Assembly: GCF_019311235.1 (NCBI RefSeq)
Contig: NZ_JAHWDF010000008.1
Location: forward strand, 107,994 to 171,993
Direction of reading: 5' to 3'
Source of the DNA: Mesonia aestuariivivens
Lineage (GTDB): Bacteria; Bacteroidota; Bacteroidia; Flavobacteriales; Flavobacteriaceae
Length of the DNA stretch: 64,000 nt
Part shown: positions 1-8,531 of the stretch, piece by piece
Position numbering within the stretch: the stretch's first letter is position 1
Layout: every line of letters begins with the position of its first letter
The notes under the pieces: model-generated
Told to the model about the DNA's origin: nothing
Databases searched by the model: none
Seen by the model: only the letters and a program-made list of their open reading frames with translations
Program-made: the position numbers and the translations under genes

Positions 1-469
1 ATTCAAAATCAATCAGGTCGTATTTCTTAGCGAGTTCCCAATGCGGTAAACTTCCTTCTGCTAATACTGGAATATCGCCTTCTTTATAGATTTCTTCGTT
101 ATCTTCTTCATCTTTTCCTGCAGGAACTGATGGGTGTGGAATATTAGGAATGGTATATAAAAGCTGATTTAATTGTTCTGAAACTGAATTTAGCTTTTCA
201 CTTAATTCTTTTGATTTTTCTTTTAAATCGCCGGTTTGCTCTTTTACTTTATTGGCTTTTTCATGTTCGCCAGATTTAAATAACAACCCAATCTCTTTGG
301 AAAGTCTATTAGATTCTGCTAACGTATTATCTAGCTCTGCTTGCGTAGATTTTCTTTCTTCGTCTAAGGTAATTGCTTGCTCTAAAACAGTTTCGGCTTC
401 AAAATTTCTCTTTTTTAAAGCTTGCACGTAAACCTCTTTGTTTTCTCTAATGTGAGCTACTTGTAACAT
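1..469 (-). CDS. serS: Seryl-tRNA synthetase, N-terminal part (cut by window edge)
   Basis: This gene charges tRNA-Ser with serine in the cytoplasm. The window holds the first 156 codons only, read leftward from ATG at 467-469. The translation begins MLQVAHIRENKEVYVQALKK and runs into a long charged, heptad-like stretch, which is the antiparallel coiled-coil arm that SerRS uses to bind the long variable arm of its tRNA. The first residues of the linker to the catalytic domain follow (IPNIPHPSVP is a SerRS hallmark). A TAACTTTG -7 box on the minus strand at 508-501 gives a leader of about 26 nt. The catalytic domain lies outside the window. Confidence 0.93.
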   Translation of the reverse strand, partial: MLQVAHIRENKEVYVQALKKRNFEAETVLEQAITLDEERKSTQAELDNTLAESNRLSKEIGLLFKSGEHEKANKVKEQTGDLKEKSKELSEKLNSVSEQLNQLLYTIPNIPHPSVPAGKDEEDNEEIYKEGDIPVLAEGSLPHWELAKKYDLIDFE

Positions 470-523
470 TGGGTTAAAATTTTCTATTTAATTAAAGAAT
501 CAAAGTTAATTATTTCGTTTTAA

Positions 524-1843
524 CTAATCTTCATCTTCGTGAAGTAAAATCCAATCATTATGAAAGAAATAATTCCATTGGGCTTCAGCCATATTAACCT
601 TAGGGTCGATGAGTTGTTGTTTTTCTTTATGATTAACTCTTACATAAGCATTTACATAAATTTCAACATCTTCTCCTTTCTTAGCGTATTCTTCTTTTAA
701 ACGTTGAGAAAACTGCCAAATTACATCGGGTTTTGTAGAGGCTTGTCTAGTTTGTTTTCTACTCAGGTAATCGCTTTTTCTTACGTAATTAATTTCTCCT
801 GTTGTTTTATTCACAATTTTATAAGTTGCTGTACCGCTCTTGCTACGTAACATCATACGCCAACTCATACGGTGGCCTTCTTCTGTCCATAAAACATCTC
901 CTTTTATCGCCCAATGTCTTAATGGCATTAAAATTTGAAATGGAAACCAAACGCAAAAAATACCAATAAGCAAGTTTCTATGCTCTGGCACTACAACTTC
1001 TCCATCACTATAATATTCTTTTTTGTATAAAAAACGACGATGTACTAATTCTGGTGAAAAGAAGAACAAACAAAAAGCTAGAGATAAATAGGGGAAAATA
1101 CCTATTCTAAATACAAAACTATTAAAGAGGTGAAAGAAAATTGCGATACAAAACATAGGAAACCTTGTTTTTCTATACAGCAACAACGGGACAATTAATA
1201 AATCGAATAATATCCCGAAATATAAAATAACATAATGCGTCCATTTTTGCTGAAGAATTTCTCCTACTAGCCAATAGTCTTTCTTACTTTTCATGAGCAT
1301 TGCCGGCACTTCACCACTTAGCCAATCGGGATAAAATTTTGCTACAGAGGCGTAGGTATAAACAATCCATAACTGAAAAATAATAAATAAAACCACCCAA
1401 CGCGGCATAGAAATTTTACGAAGTTTTGGGTTTAATTTTGCATCTACAGAAGCATAGGTACTTGCAGGCACTAACATCATAAACACCAAAATGATAATAA
1501 GCAAGTAGTAATGGTTATTATAACTAGATTTTTGCATAAGATAAACGCAAGTCCACATTAAGGTATATCCAGAAATACTCCATTTATATTTATATCCAAT
1601 GGTCACCAACAAACCAAAAAAGCCCATGATTCCGTAATAAATATACATGCCATTACCTGGAAGTGGCTGTAGAAAATCGAAACCAATAAAATTAAAGGTA
1701 AACTGAGGCTCTATAAGTGTTCTTCTAATCCAACCTGTAAAAATAGCACCCCATGCTTCAGCAGTAATTAACAATCCAAAAATAATTCTAAATACGATTA
1801 AAGAACTATTATCTACTCGTTGAAACAACCACTTATTTAGCAC
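524..1843 (-). CDS. HTTM-domain membrane protein (vitamin K-dependent gamma-carboxylase-like)
   Basis: This is a 439-residue integral membrane protein. The N-terminal 290 residues hold several hydrophobic helices typical of the HTTM superfamily, which is related to vitamin K-dependent gamma-carboxylase (for example FRIIFGLLITAEAWGAIF, and a motif WIVYTYASVAKFYPDWL near residue 160). A soluble C-terminal domain of about 140 residues follows. The true reaction of bacterial HTTM proteins is mostly unknown, so I give no activity. The start is GTG, directly after the ribF stop, so the gene is likely the downstream member of a ribF-HTTM transcription unit. The C-terminus is acidic (HEDED). Confidence 0.8.
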   Translation of the reverse strand: MLNKWLFQRVDNSSLIVFRIIFGLLITAEAWGAIFTGWIRRTLIEPQFTFNFIGFDFLQPLPGNGMYIYYGIMGFFGLLVTIGYKYKWSISGYTLMWTCVYLMQKSSYNNHYYLLIIILVFMMLVPASTYASVDAKLNPKLRKISMPRWVVLFIIFQLWIVYTYASVAKFYPDWLSGEVPAMLMKSKKDYWLVGEILQQKWTHYVILYFGILFDLLIVPLLLYRKTRFPMFCIAIFFHLFNSFVFRIGIFPYLSLAFCLFFFSPELVHRRFLYKKEYYSDGEVVVPEHRNLLIGIFCVWFPFQILMPLRHWAIKGDVLWTEEGHRMSWRMMLRSKSGTATYKIVNKTTGEINYVRKSDYLSRKQTRQASTKPDVIWQFSQRLKEEYAKKGEDVEIYVNAYVRVNHKEKQQLIDPKVNMAEAQWNYFFHNDWILLHEDED

Positions 1844-1844
1844 C

Positions 1845-2765
1845 TTATTTAGTTTTTAATTGATGTATATATTTTTCTGAAAACTCTTGATCTTCTTTCA
1901 TTGCTTCAATTAAGTTTTTCACTCCTCCAAACTTTTTTTCTTCACGAATGCGCTTAAGCATTTCTATTTGAATTTCTTTTCCGTAGAGATTTTTATCTAA
2001 ATTGAAAAAATAAGTTTCTATTGTTTTTTCTGAACCACCTACAGTGGGATTATAACCAATATTCATCATTCCAAAAACTTCTTCACTATCAATATGAGCT
2101 TTCACAACATAGACTCCGTTTTTAGGGATAAGCTTATATTTTTCTATAATCTTTAAATTTGCCGTTGGAAAACCTAAATCTTTACCTAAACCTTTACCTT
2201 TTACTATTTTTCCTGTTAGCAAAAAGTGACTGCTTAAGTATTTATTGGCTTTTTCTATTTCTCCCTCTTTAAGCGCCTTTCTAATTTTAGTAGAACTTAC
2301 TGCTACTTCATCTACATCTTGCTTAGAAATTTCTTCAACTTCAAAACCATATTCTTCTCCGTATTTTTTAAGATCTTCAATATCGGCGTTTCTATTTCTT
2401 CCAAAACGATGATCATAGCCTATGATTACTTTTTTTGCATTTAGCTTTTTCACCAATATCTGTTCAATATATTCTTGAGCAGATAATCTTGAAAAATCGT
2501 AAGTAAATGGGTATACATATAAATGATCTATCCCTGTATGTTGTAAAATTTGTTTACGCTCTTCTATGGTATTAATTAACTCGATACCAACTTCTTTCTG
2601 CAATACCATTCTAGGATGCGGAAAAAATGTGAGCACTGCTGACTCTAAAGATGAATTCTCTGCAGACTCTACTAATCTTTTTATGATTTTTTTATGCCCC
2701 ATATGTACACCATCAAAGGTGCCAATCGTAATGATTTTTGGGGTGTTATTTTCTGAAATTTTCAC
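1845..2765 (-). CDS. ribF: Bifunctional riboflavin kinase / FAD synthetase
   Basis: RibF makes FMN from riboflavin and then FAD from FMN in the cytoplasm. The 306-residue length is normal. The N-terminal nucleotidyltransferase domain shows TIGTFDGVHMGHKKII (the GxFDGVHxGH nucleotide-binding motif, residues 15-30) and YDHRFGRNR near residue 120. The C-terminal flavokinase domain starts about residue 180, with KGLGKDLGFPTANL and the NIGYNPTVGG region. The start codon is GTG. A TAACTTTG -7 box about 25 bases upstream on the minus strand agrees with it. It is translationally close to the HTTM gene downstream. Confidence 0.95.
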   Translation of the reverse strand: MKISENNTPKIITIGTFDGVHMGHKKIIKRLVESAENSSLESAVLTFFPHPRMVLQKEVGIELINTIEERKQILQHTGIDHLYVYPFTYDFSRLSAQEYIEQILVKKLNAKKVIIGYDHRFGRNRNADIEDLKKYGEEYGFEVEEISKQDVDEVAVSSTKIRKALKEGEIEKANKYLSSHFLLTGKIVKGKGLGKDLGFPTANLKIIEKYKLIPKNGVYVVKAHIDSEEVFGMMNIGYNPTVGGSEKTIETYFFNLDKNLYGKEIQIEMLKRIREEKKFGGVKNLIEAMKEDQEFSEKYIHQLKTK

Positions 2766-2817
2766 AAGGATCTCTTAATCTTTATCACAAAGTTACAAGT
2801 ACTATTGAATAATACTT

Positions 2818-3441
2818 CTATTTTCCGTTAAATTCGTTCATGGTATTATTGATACCTGCAGTACCAAAAGATTTAATTGCTTTGGCAGATATTTTAAGAC
2901 GTTCAGGCATCTGTTTGCGCTCTTCTTCATCCCACTCTCCTAAAACATAATCAATTTGATTTCCTTTAGAAAATTGATCGCTTATACCAAATCTAAATCT
3001 ATTATATTTTGAAGTATTTAGTTGCGCTTGAATATCTTTTAACCCATTATGCCCGCCATCGCTTCCTTTGGTCTTTATACGAATTGTACCAAAAGATAAA
3101 TTTAGATCATCGGTTACAATCATTAAATTATCTGGTGAGATTTTTTCTTTCTGCACCCAGTAATTTACCGCTTTACCACTTAAATTCATAAACGTAGAGG
3201 GTTTGATGAGCACAAATATTCTGCCTTTAAATTTAAATTCGGCTCGGTCTGCCAATTTTACGGTTTCAAAAGAAACATTTTCTTCTTCAGCTAATTGATC
3301 TAGCACCTTAAAACCTATATTATGCCTTGTCTCTTCATATTTAGGACCAATATTACCTAAGCCTACAATTAAAAACTTTTTCATAGAATCTGTTTTCTCT
3401 ATTTTTTTATTATTTAAAATTTTACCGAAAAAGGCTAACAT
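2818..3441 (-). CDS. pth: Peptidyl-tRNA hydrolase
   Basis: Pth releases peptides from peptidyl-tRNA that drops off ribosomes. The conserved core starts at Met20 with FLIVGLGNIGPKYEETRHNIG, including the catalytic His and the early Asn. FVLIKPSTFMNLSG and DDLNLSFGTIRIKTKGSDGGHNGLK are the other family motifs. The 19-residue N-terminal extension (MLAFFGKILNNKKIEKTDS) is common in Flavobacteriaceae, so I keep the longer start. A start at Met20 is the alternative. The gene lies just downstream of the L25 gene, a pairing common in bacteria, but the hairpin between them probably reduces read-through. Confidence 0.93.
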   Translation of the reverse strand: MLAFFGKILNNKKIEKTDSMKKFLIVGLGNIGPKYEETRHNIGFKVLDQLAEEENVSFETVKLADRAEFKFKGRIFVLIKPSTFMNLSGKAVNYWVQKEKISPDNLMIVTDDLNLSFGTIRIKTKGSDGGHNGLKDIQAQLNTSKYNRFRFGISDQFSKGNQIDYVLGEWDEEERKQMPERLKISAKAIKSFGTAGINNTMNEFNGK

Positions 3442-3460
3442 CTTTTATGTTTTCAGTAAA

Positions 3461-3496
3461 AATAAAAAAGCATCTTGATAAATATCAAGATGCTTT
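3461..3496 (-). terminator. Rho-independent terminator after the L25 gene
   Basis: A perfect 13-bp stem (3467-3479 pairs with 3484-3496) with a 4-nt loop. On the minus strand it is followed by a T-rich tail (CTTTTTTATT). It sits 21 bp past the L25 stop codon. Confidence 0.85.
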
Positions 3497-3517
3497 AATA
3501 AAATATTTGCTTACTTA

Positions 3518-4162
3518 CTATCCGTCGTTAGAAGCTGCAGCTGCACCTTCGTCATGAGTTTCTGTAGAAGGAACATCTCCAGGAGCAACATCATCTTCAT
3601 CGTCGTCGATTGCAACCACGTTACGAGATGTTTTAACCTGACAAATTACTGTATTGTCTGGGTGAAGAATTGTGTAATCATCACTTTTAACAGCAGTAAC
3701 GTATAACTTGTTACCAATTTTAAGTGGTGTTACATCTGCAATAATATAGTCTGGCAATTTATCTGCTAGCCCTTTTACCTTCATTCTACGTAAGTTAAAA
3801 CGTAAAACCCCTCCGTTTTTAACACCTTTAGGAATACCTTCAGCGTGAACAGGAATTTCCATAGAAATTTCTTGATCTTCACCAAACTCATAAAAATCCA
3901 TGTGTAAGATTTCATCAGTTACTGGGTGAAATTGTATGTCTTGAAGAACAGCATTATGTTTAACGCCATCAAACTCTAACACTACTGTGTGTACATCTGC
4001 TGTGTAAATTAAGCTGTTAAAAGACACTTCTGGTGCTGAAAAGTGAATGGCTTGCTCTCCTCCGTATAATACGCAAGGAACCTCTCCAGCATTACGTAAG
4101 GCTTTTGTTGCTTTCTTGCCTACGCTTTCTCTTTTAGATCCATTGATCGTAATTGACTTCAT
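3518..4162 (-). CDS. rplY: 50S ribosomal protein L25/general stress protein Ctc
   Basis: L25 binds 5S rRNA in the large subunit. The 214-residue protein is the long Ctc/TL5 type. An N-terminal L25 beta-barrel domain (residues 1-90; [27 protein letters not shown]) is followed by a C-terminal TL5-type domain (about 95-180; [15 protein letters not shown] [17 protein letters not shown]). The last 30 residues form an acidic, low-complexity tail ([11 protein letters not shown]), as is usual in Bacteroidota L25. It lies 30 bp after prs, and prs-rplY-pth is a widespread gene order. Confidence 0.93.
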   Translation of the reverse strand: MKSITINGSKRESVGKKATKALRNAGEVPCVLYGGEQAIHFSAPEVSFNSLIYTADVHTVVLEFDGVKHNAVLQDIQFHPVTDEILHMDFYEFGEDQEISMEIPVHAEGIPKGVKNGGVLRFNLRRMKVKGLADKLPDYIIADVTPLKIGNKLYVTAVKSDDYTILHPDNTVICQVKTSRNVVAIDDDEDDVAPGDVPSTETHDEGAAAASNDG

Positions 4163-4192
4163 TTATAAATATATATAGATTAATAAAAAAAT

Positions 4193-5134
4193 TTACATTA
4201 AAAACTTTGAACTTATTGAGGTATTCTCGTGTACGCTTTTCATCACATCTGCAAACAAATCTGCACAAGAAACTACTTTTATTTTTTCACAATTCTGTCT
4301 TAGCGGAATTGAATCTGTAACGATTAACTCTTCTAATTTTGAATTTTGAATGCGTTCGTAAGCATCTCCAGATAAAACGGGATGCGTACAAATTGCTCTT
4401 ACGCTTATTGCGCCACGCTCCATCATCACATCTGCAGCTTTGGTTAGCGTTCCGGCAGTATCTACCATATCATCAACCAAGACTACATTTTTACCGGTTA
4501 CATCACCAATTAATTCCATGTGAGAAATTACATTAGCTTTTTCTCTTTGTTTGTAACAAATTACCACATCACTTTCTAAGGCTTTAGAATACGCATAAGC
4601 TCTTTTAGAACCTCCCATATCTGGTGAAGCAATCGTTAAATTGTCTAAATTTAATGCTCTTAAATGGGGTAAAAATACTGTTGAAGCAAACAAATGATCT
4701 ACAGGACGCTCAAAAAATCCTTGAATTTGATCAGCATGCAGATCCATTGTAATAATACGTGTTGCTCCCGCAGTCTCCAACATTTTAGCAATTAATTTTG
4801 CTGCAATAGGCACTCTAGGCTTATCTTTTCTATCTTGTCGTGCCCACCCAAAATAAGGCATTACAGCCGTAATATGTCTTGCCGATGCTCTTTTTGCTGC
4901 ATCTAGCATTAATAACATTTCCATTAAGTGGTCGCTACCAGGATGGGTAGAACCTACGATAAAAACTCTTGATCCACGAATAGACTCTTCAAAAGAGGGT
5001 TGAAACTCTCCGTCGCTGTAGGTTGAAGTAATTACATTACCTAAAGGTATTCCGTAATTAGATGCAATTTTACGAGCTAATTCTGTACTTTGAGAACAAG
5101 CGAAAAGTTTTACATCTGTCATTGCTGAGGCCAT
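4193..5134 (-). CDS. prs: Ribose-phosphate pyrophosphokinase
   Basis: This enzyme makes PRPP from ribose 5-phosphate and ATP, feeding purine, pyrimidine, NAD, His and Trp synthesis. The 313-residue length is typical. Visible motifs are SDGEFQPSFEESIRG, the ATP-binding flexible loop YFGWARQDRKDKPRVPI, the metal-binding TMDLHADQIQGFF, and the PRPP-binding loop VVLVDDMVDTAGT. ATG at 5134 is used; Met5 is an alternative. A TAAATTTG -7 box at about 5196-5189 (minus) and a small hairpin at 5151-5167 lie in the leader. Confidence 0.95.
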   Translation of the reverse strand: MASAMTDVKLFACSQSTELARKIASNYGIPLGNVITSTYSDGEFQPSFEESIRGSRVFIVGSTHPGSDHLMEMLLMLDAAKRASARHITAVMPYFGWARQDRKDKPRVPIAAKLIAKMLETAGATRIITMDLHADQIQGFFERPVDHLFASTVFLPHLRALNLDNLTIASPDMGGSKRAYAYSKALESDVVICYKQREKANVISHMELIGDVTGKNVVLVDDMVDTAGTLTKAADVMMERGAISVRAICTHPVLSGDAYERIQNSKLEELIVTDSIPLRQNCEKIKVVSCADLFADVMKSVHENTSISSKFLM

Positions 5135-5235
5135 ATCAAAATAAAGTTGTGTAAACGAAAGGTTTACGATTTTTTAAAATGAGCTGCAAATTTATAAATT
5201 TATTTTCAGCAGCGTAGTAATATTCTTACTTATTT

Positions 5236-5267
5236 TTGCGAATGTTTAAATTAATTTTTTAATTTTG
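5236..5267 (+). promoter_or_regulatory. Bacteroidota-type promoter of tRNA-Leu
   Basis: A -7 box TAATTTTG lies at 5260-5267, with a TTG (-33 box) at 5236-5238 and a spacer of 21 bp. Transcription would begin about 5272-5275, shortly before the tRNA at 5280. Prediction from consensus only. Confidence 0.6.
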
Positions 5268-5279
5268 CATCTCCAAATT

Positions 5280-5361
5280 GCTCAAGTGGCGGAACTGGTA
5301 GACGCGCTGGATTCAAAATCCAGTTTCTTCGGAAGTGCGGGTTCGATTCCCGCCTTGAGTA
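5280..5361 (+). tRNA. tRNA-Leu (anticodon CAA)
   Basis: An 82-nt class II tRNA. The acceptor stem GCTCAAG (5280-5286) pairs with CTTGAGT (5354-5360), with a terminal G-T pair and A73 at 5361. The D-arm contains TGGCGGAACTGGTAGACGCG. The anticodon stem CTGGA/TCCAG encloses loop TTCAAAA, giving anticodon CAA (reads UUG). A short variable arm (TTTCTTCGGAAG) and the T-loop GGTTCGATTCC follow. CCA is not encoded. Its 3' end is the attachment site of the element to the right. Confidence 0.95.
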
Positions 5362-5368
5362 CAAAAAA
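5348..5368 (+). repeat. attL: tRNA 3'-end direct repeat, left copy
   Basis: These 21 bases (TCCCGCCTTGAGTAC plus six A) occur again at 24534-24554. The match covers the last 14 bases of tRNA-Leu and the start of the A-tract. In both copies GCCTGT follows after an A-run that differs by one base. Tyrosine integrases commonly recombine at such tRNA 3' ends. Confidence 0.85.
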
Positions 5369-5400
5369 AGCCTGTAAATCGTTGATTTTACAGGCTTTTT
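5365..5400 (+). terminator. Terminator downstream of tRNA-Leu (element-borne copy)
   Basis: A stem with AAAAAGCCTGTAAATC on the left and GATTTTACAGGCTTTTT on the right, one bulged T, and a T5 tail. It starts 3 nt after the tRNA. It differs from the terminator beside attR, which implies that the element brought its own. Confidence 0.85.
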
Positions 5401-5435
5401 AAATTTAAGGGGATACAAAAAGGACAACAATATTA

Positions 5436-6632
5436 TTAGTTTTTCTTATCTATTCTTTCATTTTGAAAATTATAATGATAATTGATAATTTCACCAGTAT
5501 TAAATAAACCTATTGCTCTTTAAATGATTGGATAAGGAACTACAAACCATTCTCTTGGAGTTATTCTATTTTTATTTTTATCTTAAATATCTATTTGCAG
5601 TTGTGCTTGGCTAAAAAAACAGTGGATTAAATTTTCAAACTTTTGTGTGTTTACATTAACACATTTAAAAGTTGCTACTACTACTTCTGCATTTAGACAG
5701 GTAGCTTCATTTCTAGCATTCATAACTCTTTTTTGAACGGGTACTGTAGAGAAACCTATTTTATATAAATTGTTAAGTTTACTTATTTTTGGGTGGGTCG
5801 ATTTAGATTTCAATACATAAATCCAGCCTGTTTCCTTATCATCTTCTTCTAACTGTTCTACATTTGTAAATAGCTCTTTCTCGCTGTCTTTATCTAAATC
5901 TGTTACTAATTTAACATTAGTATATAATTATTTTGCTAAAGATCTATAAAGCATATTGCTATACGTGCCATTATCAAAAATAGTTCTTGTTCTTACATCT
6001 TTTCTAACCCTGTCTCCTAATTCCCTAACGGCCTCTGAAATAACACCTACTTCTAAATACAATAAAACACCATCAAGAATATAGTATTTTCCTTCTTTTA
6101 AATTTTTCTGCATTTTTAAAGGATTTTAAACTACGCAAACCTAATTTAATTTCTTGGTGTACTCTTTTAAACTGCTTATCATATTTTTCAAATTCAGATT
6201 CTGACATTGCTTTACGTTGCGCCACAAAATCGGTTTCTTTTTTATCTTTTGGGGTATGTTTAAAATCGAAAATATTTGTACCTTCTTCATCATCTGCTAA
6301 CAAACCAAAATCATCATCTTCTAAAATATCGGCTACGGATTCGATTTTTTTAGTTTCAAACAATAAATTATGCCTATCAACACACTTTAATGCAAATTTC
6401 TTTTATCATTCTCTCTAAATCCTTTTAAACGCAAGTACAAACGCATTTCTGATATACCATTACTTTGTTCTGGTTCTCTTTCTTTTTCATCTACAAAAGC
6501 ATTGATTTCTTCAAAAGATTCAATTAAAAGTTGATCTGTAGATTTTACGTTCGATTGCTTAGAAGTATCTTTTAAAATACCTAAATCGTCATCTTCAAAA
6601 ATATCTTCTATGCTTAACTTATCTTTAGATAT
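5436..6632 (-). pseudogene. Decayed GIY-YIG nuclease family protein
   Basis: Relic of a protein of about 400 residues. The pieces are: KLSIEDIFEDDDLGIL with LLIESFEEINAF and MRLYLRLKGF (6632-6380); a second copy of the DILxDDxxGLL motif (VADILEDDDFGLL) with FKHTPKDKKETDFVAQRKAM (6363-6120); then YYILDGVLLYLE and TIFDNGTYSNMLYRSLAK (6113-5931), ending at an in-frame TAA (5928-5930). The same frame resumes with ETGWIYVLKSKSTH and NLYKIGFSTVPVQKRV (GIY-YIG/T5orf172 core), stops again at 5583-5585, and resumes with ITPREWFVVPYPII and GEIINYHYN up to 5436. Frameshifts and at least three internal stops show that it is not functional. In relatives the gene overlaps the end of a DEAD/DEAH helicase gene, as it does here. 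Confidence 0.8.
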
Positions 6633-7626
6633 TTTGTTTTTGTTTACGCTTTAATTCTTTTAAGAAAATAACTGCTTCTGCCATTCCCTTTTATTTTGGC
6701 TCTAAAGGTTTAATATCTGGGTTTTTTCCTGTTTTTTGCACCCAAGCTTTTATTTTAGGCCACAAGATAATAGCTTCTTCTTCCGTCATTCGAATTCTGG
6801 ACACATCTATGGTTTCTTGGATAGTTCTTAAAAACAGGCGCTGTTACTGATTTGGATAATATTTCAAATGCTTTTTGGAACGGGTTTACACTATCTATTA
6901 AATCTATGTGTATTTCATCTATATTCACAAAAGTATCTGCCATTTTGATAAAACGTCTATCGCCTTGTTCTTCTATACTTCCATTTTTAATAACAGAATC
7001 TACTACAATATGTTGTCTTTCTTCTTCTACTTCAGTTAACAAAATAGGAATACTATCCCCTCTAAAATAAGAACCCGTCATTGCTACAATATGAGCGGTT
7101 GACTTTGCCATTATAGAATTTAGAAACCCTCCGATCTATTTGACCCTTCAGCAGATACGTAATGAAATTCATCTATAGCAATTATTGTATCATTAAAATA
7201 CTTTTCTTCTATGACATCAAAAGCAAAACGAAGTGTAACGTGTCTACAAATAAGAATTTCTTCTTCACTATACATAAAATTAATGAAGGCATCTACTTTT
7301 GATTTTTCACCGCCAAGCGTACAAAGATTATATTTAGGGCTTAGCTGCCAATCTTCAAAAAATCGTGTTTTTTAATTATGTTGGCGCAAAAGAACTACCA
7401 ATAGAACGTTCAGGCCCGCTACAATTACTTTTTAATATCTTGGTTGCAGTTTATCTAAGCCAAGAAACATTAATTCTCTAGATTTATCTAATGCAAGAGG
7501 AGCTTTTATTAATAAATATTGTGGCTGTTCTTGCTTCAAATGCTCTTTCTTGCATTTCTCGCATTCCTAGCGCATTTTTTTTCTCTTTTCTGTCTGTTTA
7601 TAATTGACTTTTACTAAATCTGGCAT
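6625..7626 (-). pseudogene. Decayed and internally deleted DEAD/DEAH-type helicase
   Basis: Relic of a superfamily 2 helicase. It begins at 7626 (MPDLVKVNYKQTEKRKK) and meets TAG soon after. Eroded pieces follow in several frames: YLLIKAPLALDKSRELMFL where the family has PPASGKSRALM (Walker A), EDWQLSPKYNLCTLGG, EEEILICRHVTLRFAFDVIEE, and AIDEFHYVSAEG (DEFH box, motif II). AHIVAMTGSYFRGDSIPIL (7096-7030) is motif III. After that the sequence jumps to the family's C-terminus (TEEEAIILWPKIKAWVQKTGKNP, then MAEAVIFLKELKRKQKQ), ending at TAA 6625-6627. A full-length relative would be about three times longer, so most of the middle is deleted. The end overlaps the GIY-YIG relic. Confidence 0.75.
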
Positions 7627-7654
7627 TTTTTTATTAGAAAATAATTATAAAAAC

Positions 7655-7704
7655 AAACAACTTCAATAAAATCAATGGTTTAGCCTATTTTATTGAAGTT
7701 GTTT
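7655..7704 (-). terminator. Terminator for a leftward gene ending at 7703
   Basis: A perfect 17-bp stem: 7655-7671 pairs with 7688-7704. On the minus strand it is followed by TGTTTTTAT. The stop codon of the leftward reading frame at 7703-7705 overlaps the stem, which suggests that a real gene once ended here. Confidence 0.7.
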
Positions 7705-8196
7705 ATTTTTTTGAACCCATAATATCTATAATTTCATTCTTAACAAGTTTGTAAACAGTTTTCTGCAATTCTTTTAGATATATTTCTGGTATTCTTATTT
7801 CAGACATTTTACTTTCTCCATTATATCTTAAATCTTCAACTCCTATAAATGATTTGTCTACCCTATGAATTTGCCAAACATACACAAGTCTCTGCTAATG
7901 ATTTTAAATCTGCACTCTTTTTTAAAAATTGACCAAAACATATCATTACTAAACCCCTTTCGGTTAAACCTATTCTCAAATTTGATTTTTTTTAAAAGGT
8001 CTCAGGATGTATTAAAATTGAGAATCTCGCCTAAAATAACGAGGATATCTTTTAGCTCCTCTACTTATTTAATTGAAAATCAATATTTTTAATTCCTTCC
8101 TCAATAATTAATACCCCTTGTAGCTTTTCATTTACTGTAATAAAATCTTTTAGATTGTTTATATCCTTATAATCCAATCCTGCTGTCCCTATTCAG
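7703..8196 (-). pseudogene. Remnant of an unrecognised gene (possible old immunity or cargo gene)
   Basis: The minus strand of this stretch has coding-like pieces in different frames. LDYKDINNLKDFITVNEKLQGVLIIEEGIKNIDFQLNK ends in TAG near 8058. An eroded part follows (FNRKGFSNDMFWSIFKKE). The last 60 codons (7885-7703) start from TTG inside VWQIHRVDKSFIGVEDLRY and end with KNEIIDIMGSKK. A strong terminator follows directly. I do not recognise the family. The position downstream of the RHS gene fits an old immunity gene, but that is a guess. Confidence 0.4.
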
Positions 8197-8249
8197 GAAC
8201 TTTTTAAAAATTTTAATTAATCACTTATATATGAATGAATTAAATTAAG

Positions 8250-8528
8250 CTATTGGTATAGTTTTGTTTCAATTATTTGACATTCGTTTTTACTAATTTT
8301 AATTTTTGCACTGTTACCCCGCACGTTATCATTTTTCGGAGAATAAATAATAATAAATTCATTAGTTGATTCCTTTATTTCCCTTTTTAAAAGATTTAAA
8401 TCAAGGCCTTCTTTTTTTAGAATAGAATTAGCATACTTTCCTGCGGTAATCGAATTACATACATTAAAATGAAACCTTTCCCGTGTTTTACAAGAAATTA
8501 ATAATAAAAGCAATAATAATTTTTTCAT
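8250..8528 (-). CDS. Small lipoprotein, candidate immunity protein of the RHS/JAMM protein
   Basis: A 92-residue protein with a lipoprotein signal peptide: MKKLLLLLLLISC ends in a lipobox (LISC), so the mature protein begins at Cys13 and should be anchored in a membrane facing the periplasm. The remaining 80 residues look like one small alpha/beta domain (KYANSILKKEGLDLNLLKREIKE, then two beta-like strands FIIIYSP and AKIKISKNECQIIETK). It starts 3 nt after the RHS stop codon, so it is almost certainly co-translated. By analogy with polymorphic toxin loci, a small gene in this place is often the immunity gene. The family itself is not recognised. Confidence 0.65.
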   Translation of the reverse strand: MKKLLLLLLLISCKTRERFHFNVCNSITAGKYANSILKKEGLDLNLLKREIKESTNEFIIIYSPKNDNVRGNSAKIKISKNECQIIETKLYQ

Positions 8529-8531
8529 AAA

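Noticed and set aside
5583..5813. Stand-alone 76-residue GIY-YIG protein
   Set aside because: It starts at an internal TTG. The same frame continues upstream and downstream through stop codons with conserved sequence, so it is a piece of a larger pseudogene.
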